From Clostridiales bacterium (GTDB lineage: Bacteria > Bacillota > Clostridia > Peptostreptococcales > Anaerovoracaceae): a DNA stretch of 9,379 nucleotides. A program made the translations under genes and the position numbers. Within the stretch, counting starts at the first letter, position 1. Every line of letters begins with the position of its first letter. Location: the NCBI GenBank assembly GCA_012735285.1, contig JAAYHT010000085.1, positions 1 through 9,379 on the forward strand. The letters are read 5' to 3'. This document shows, piece after piece, positions 7,144-9,379 of the stretch. Under the pieces are notes generated by a model that worked only from the letters and a program-made list of their open reading frames with translations, ran no database searches and was not told the DNA's origin.

Positions 7144-7512
7144 TTTCCAGTCCCCTACCGGGGGGGGATATATGTATCTTTCTAAAATACTATACAAAAT
7201 AATATTAAAGGGGGTTGTTTGTATCCGTCCCCTGTCGGGGTTATGTGTGTCTTTAAAATGTTATAGAACACTACTCAAGCTATATTCCTAATATCAATCC
7301 GTCCCCTAGCGGGGATTATCTGTATCTAACGTCAGTTTAATGCAGAGTTACGTCAACTTCTTAGAAAGTATTCGTCCCCTAGCTGGGGTAAGAGTTTCTA
7401 CCAACTTATACATGTCCGTCGTCTATCAGGAACATCTTATCTTTCACGTTTCATTGTGATAGTTAATTATAGCATATATCGGTCCCCTAATGGTGGTTTT
7501 TAGCCCTCTAAC
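7144..7512 (-). CRISPR. Decayed type III-A CRISPR array of about six diverged repeats
   Basis: Repeat cores (GTCCCCTA..GGGG on the plus strand) lie at 7150, 7227, 7301, 7374, 7418 (poor) and 7482. Intervals are 77, 74, 73, 44 and 64 bp, so the first three units give spacers of about 37-38 nt, typical of type III. The best copy spans 7295-7330 (36 nt). On the minus strand it reads GTTAGATACAGATAATCCCC, a short loop, then GGGGACGG plus a variable end. The GGGGACGG(A) 3' part matches the handle region of Streptococcus type III-A repeats (ACGGAAAC). The copies are not identical: stems carry mismatches, copy 1 has extra G residues, copy 5 has lost most of its palindrome, and spacers 4 and 5 are shortened to about 7 and 28 nt. 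The array lies between cas6 and csm6 and would be read with them. This region of about 400 bp has no gene. Confidence 0.8.
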
Positions 7513-8267
7513 GTTACTTTGCATCCTCCCATTCCTAGGGTTGCCTTTATTCCTACTCCAGAATATTCCAAGAAACCTAATAGTAGATTAACTAATCTAA
7601 TCATAGGATCAGGCCCTGTTGAATACAACTTTATGTAGCCCCTAAATCCAGGTATTCGTGCTTGCTTTAGCATAAATGAATTACTTCTTAATGCATATTG
7701 ATATATACGAGTTCGCTCAATCATCTGCTGCAAGGCCTCTTCATCATCTAAGGCAAAGGAACTGGAAAAAGCATTCCATTTTGATACTGCGCTCTTCAAA
7801 ATTAAATCTATAGAAGGAAATATTACATACCTTTCATTGCTCTTAAAAGAGCTAGTTGTTAAAAAATCAATACGTACATTTAGGACAGCTTTTCCAGTCG
7901 TCAGATGTTTCTCCGCAATATCTGACTCTGTGACTGCATCGGTTATCGATCTGTTTACCACAGTAAATTTAGTATCAAATTTCCTTATTTGAATATCCTC
8001 TATTTTCATCAAAAATGGTTCAACCTGTGATATTGCTTCTTCACCTAATAGATTAACATTCCATTCAATTTTATTAGAATTATTTCTATCAGGAATAAGT
8101 ACATATTGATTAATAGGATTAGGGCCGTCTTCATGTAGATATTCTACATACTCAGGATTTATGTTTTCAATCATTGCGGAATATAGAATATATGCCCAAC
8201 TTGGAGAGGGTCTAAGGTTCTGATTGCTATCTGTCATTTCTAACTCAAGTTTATATTTCTTAATCAT
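7500..8267 (-). CDS. cas6: CRISPR pre-crRNA endoribonuclease Cas6
   Basis: Cas6 cuts the CRISPR transcript within each repeat to give crRNAs with an 8-nt repeat handle. The 255-residue protein resembles type III-A Cas6 of Firmicutes: an N-terminal RAMP strand, a helix ending EYLHEDGPNP with a likely catalytic His45, a middle segment RYVIFPSIDLILKSAVSKWNAF, then FMLKQARIPGFRGYIKLYSTGP and the C-terminal glycine-rich loop SGVGIKATLGMGG. ATG 8267 follows AAGGAA. The gene begins 10 bp after the csm5 stop, so they are co-transcribed. Its last codons and stop overlap what looks like the terminal CRISPR repeat (7476-7512). The reading frame appears intact. Confidence 0.9.
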   Translation of the reverse strand: MIKKYKLELEMTDSNQNLRPSPSWAYILYSAMIENINPEYVEYLHEDGPNPINQYVLIPDRNNSNKIEWNVNLLGEEAISQVEPFLMKIEDIQIRKFDTKFTVVNRSITDAVTESDIAEKHLTTGKAVLNVRIDFLTTSSFKSNERYVIFPSIDLILKSAVSKWNAFSSSFALDDEEALQQMIERTRIYQYALRSNSFMLKQARIPGFRGYIKLYSTGPDPMIRLVNLLLGFLEYSGVGIKATLGMGGCKVTLEG

Positions 8268-8277
8268 AGTAATTTCC

Positions 8278-9360
8278 TTATAAAATTTCTATAGTACATT
8301 TGCCGAATGGCATATATCTTCCGTTACATACAGTATATTTCAACATACTAGGCGAAACTCCGGCCCGTACATCCTTATCATGATAATGCTTCGGAAACAC
8401 CTTGTGAAGTAAATTACTAGTAAATTCAAGAGAATTTTTCTCAGATGTTAAAAAAGATACTACTGTTTTACTTTTATAGCCTACGCCTCCTCCGATGTAG
8501 ATAGTAGATTTAGCCGATTCTTTAGGGCCTACATAGTCAGCAGTAACATTAAACTTTGAAACATAATTACTATAATCACTACTGAATTCCGCAATAGCGT
8601 TCTTAATAAATGCGAGATCAATACAACTTCTTTTTAAGATAGTATGATCTAAAGTTAATTTAAACCTTATTTCAGTACCAGGTTTTATATACTCCCGCGT
8701 AAAATTTAACCTATTTTCTTTCCCACTCTTGGAAATGTCAACTTTTGTACATAGTATCAATTTGTCAAGGGCTATTGGTTCACTATCACTAATTGAAACA
8801 GCCTTCATGATGCTGTTTACAGCATCCCTCTTCTTTGTTTTTTTATGATTCAACAAATGAAGGTATTCTTGTTCCATTATGTCGGCAATACTATTCACCT
8901 CTCGCCTAAATTTTCTTTTTTGTAAAGCAGCTTTGATATTATTATAATGTACTTCTTTTGATTTAGAGTTAACTACCAGCTTAGCCAATAATGCTGTTCG
9001 TAGGGCACCTTTTAAGCTGCTACCGGGGATATAGGGTAGGCCCTTCGAGTCTTTTATGAACTGCTGTATTTCCATTAATGGTTTTCCCGGCGTTATAGCA
9101 TCTCCTGCATCAAAAGAATAGGCTATAAATTGATCATAATCGTCCTTTTTTATATCATGTTCATTGCACCATTGAAACAGGTTTTGGTTGCTATAGAGCA
9201 TAAAACTTGTGTAGTATTCTAACAAATTATTTTTCTCTAAATAGGAGAAAAATCCAGACTGTAGACAAAAAAGGTGCTGGAACATTAAAAACTCCAACAC
9301 CTTTTTTAATTTGATAAAGAAATTTTCTGATTTGATTAATAAACGGTGGTAGTAGCCCAT
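8278..9360 (-). CDS. csm5: Type III-A effector subunit Csm5 with its 5' end replaced
   Basis: Csm5 is a RAMP subunit that caps the Csm complex and helps crRNA 3' trimming. From about residue 37 (FFSYLEKNNLLEYYTSFM, near 9250) the 360-residue frame is recognisable Csm5: GLPYIPGSSLKGALRTALL (107-125), SISDSEPI (189-196), IYIGGGVGYKSKT (287-299) and the C-terminal YTVCNGRYMPFGKCTIEI. The expected N-terminus, a RAMP strand ending in a PIHIGSG-like motif (about 45 residues), is missing. Residues 1-36 are unrelated and are encoded across a strong terminator hairpin, so ATG 9360 is unlikely to be a native start. ATG at residue 54 would be the next start well inside the domain. Cas6 follows 10 bp downstream. 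I read it as a truncated, probably non-functional csm5. Confidence 0.8.
   Translation of the reverse strand: MGYYHRLLIKSENFFIKLKKVLEFLMFQHLFCLQSGFFSYLEKNNLLEYYTSFMLYSNQNLFQWCNEHDIKKDDYDQFIAYSFDAGDAITPGKPLMEIQQFIKDSKGLPYIPGSSLKGALRTALLAKLVVNSKSKEVHYNNIKAALQKRKFRREVNSIADIMEQEYLHLLNHKKTKKRDAVNSIMKAVSISDSEPIALDKLILCTKVDISKSGKENRLNFTREYIKPGTEIRFKLTLDHTILKRSCIDLAFIKNAIAEFSSDYSNYVSKFNVTADYVGPKESAKSTIYIGGGVGYKSKTVVSFLTSEKNSLEFTSNLLHKVFPKHYHDKDVRAGVSPSMLKYTVCNGRYMPFGKCTIEIL
9267..9307 (-). terminator. Rho-independent terminator inside the 5' part of the csm5 frame
   Basis: Arms 9267-9281 (AAAAAAGGTGCTGGA) and 9293-9307 (TCCAACACCTTTTTT) form a 15-bp stem with an 11-nt loop. As minus-strand RNA the single imperfect pair is G-U, while on the plus strand it is a C-A mismatch. 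Minus-strand transcription is therefore the better fit, followed by a U-run. It probably belongs to a gene or mobile element that lies beyond the right edge and was joined to csm5. Confidence 0.75.
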
Positions 9361-9379
9361 TTTTTCGTTTCCATTTTGC

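Noticed and set aside
7144..7512. An active CRISPR array
   Set aside because: The repeats differ from each other at many positions and two spacers are shortened, which is not seen in a maintained array.

Overview
The window looks like chromosomal DNA from a low-GC, anaerobic, Gram-positive bacterium of the class Clostridia. The evidence is an A/T-rich sequence with strong Shine-Dalgarno sites and a TTG start, a clostridial-type FeoA/FeoB pair, a DUF503 (YlxP-like) protein, a lipB-lipA pair behind a sigma-54 promoter, and a type III-A CRISPR locus whose Cas6 and Csm6 resemble Firmicutes versions. No genus can be named from the sequence alone.

Layout. Positions 1-2303 are read leftwards: feoB (C-terminal end cut by the window edge), feoA overlapping it, a double palindromic operator over the feoA promoter, and a DUF503 gene. 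Positions 2304-2547 are a divergent intergenic region with a near-perfect -24/-12 (sigma-54) promoter and inverted repeats upstream of it. Rightwards follow lipB and lipA. lipA is interrupted at codon 7 by a TGA where the family normally has tryptophan. Positions 4121-5745 hold an AAA/DUF4143 ATPase gene bracketed by two nearly identical ~60-bp direct repeats, each able to fold into a terminator-like hairpin. From 5756 to the end everything is read leftwards: csm6, a decayed CRISPR array, cas6 and a csm5 whose 5' end has been replaced.

How the parts work together. FeoA/FeoB import ferrous iron, probably under a metal-dependent repressor of the DtxR type. LipB and LipA would make protein-bound lipoate, and LipA needs iron-sulfur clusters. 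A sigma-54 promoter suggests lipoylation is switched on together with a specific catabolic pathway. The CRISPR part looks like a type III-A locus in decay: csm6 and cas6 are intact reading frames with their key residues, but the repeats between them have diverged from each other, csm5 has lost its N-terminal RAMP strand, and csm1-csm4 are not in the window. I see no wholly new system. The most interesting points are the lipA stop codon, the sigma-54 control of lipBA, the repeat-bounded ATPase cassette and the half-decayed CRISPR locus.
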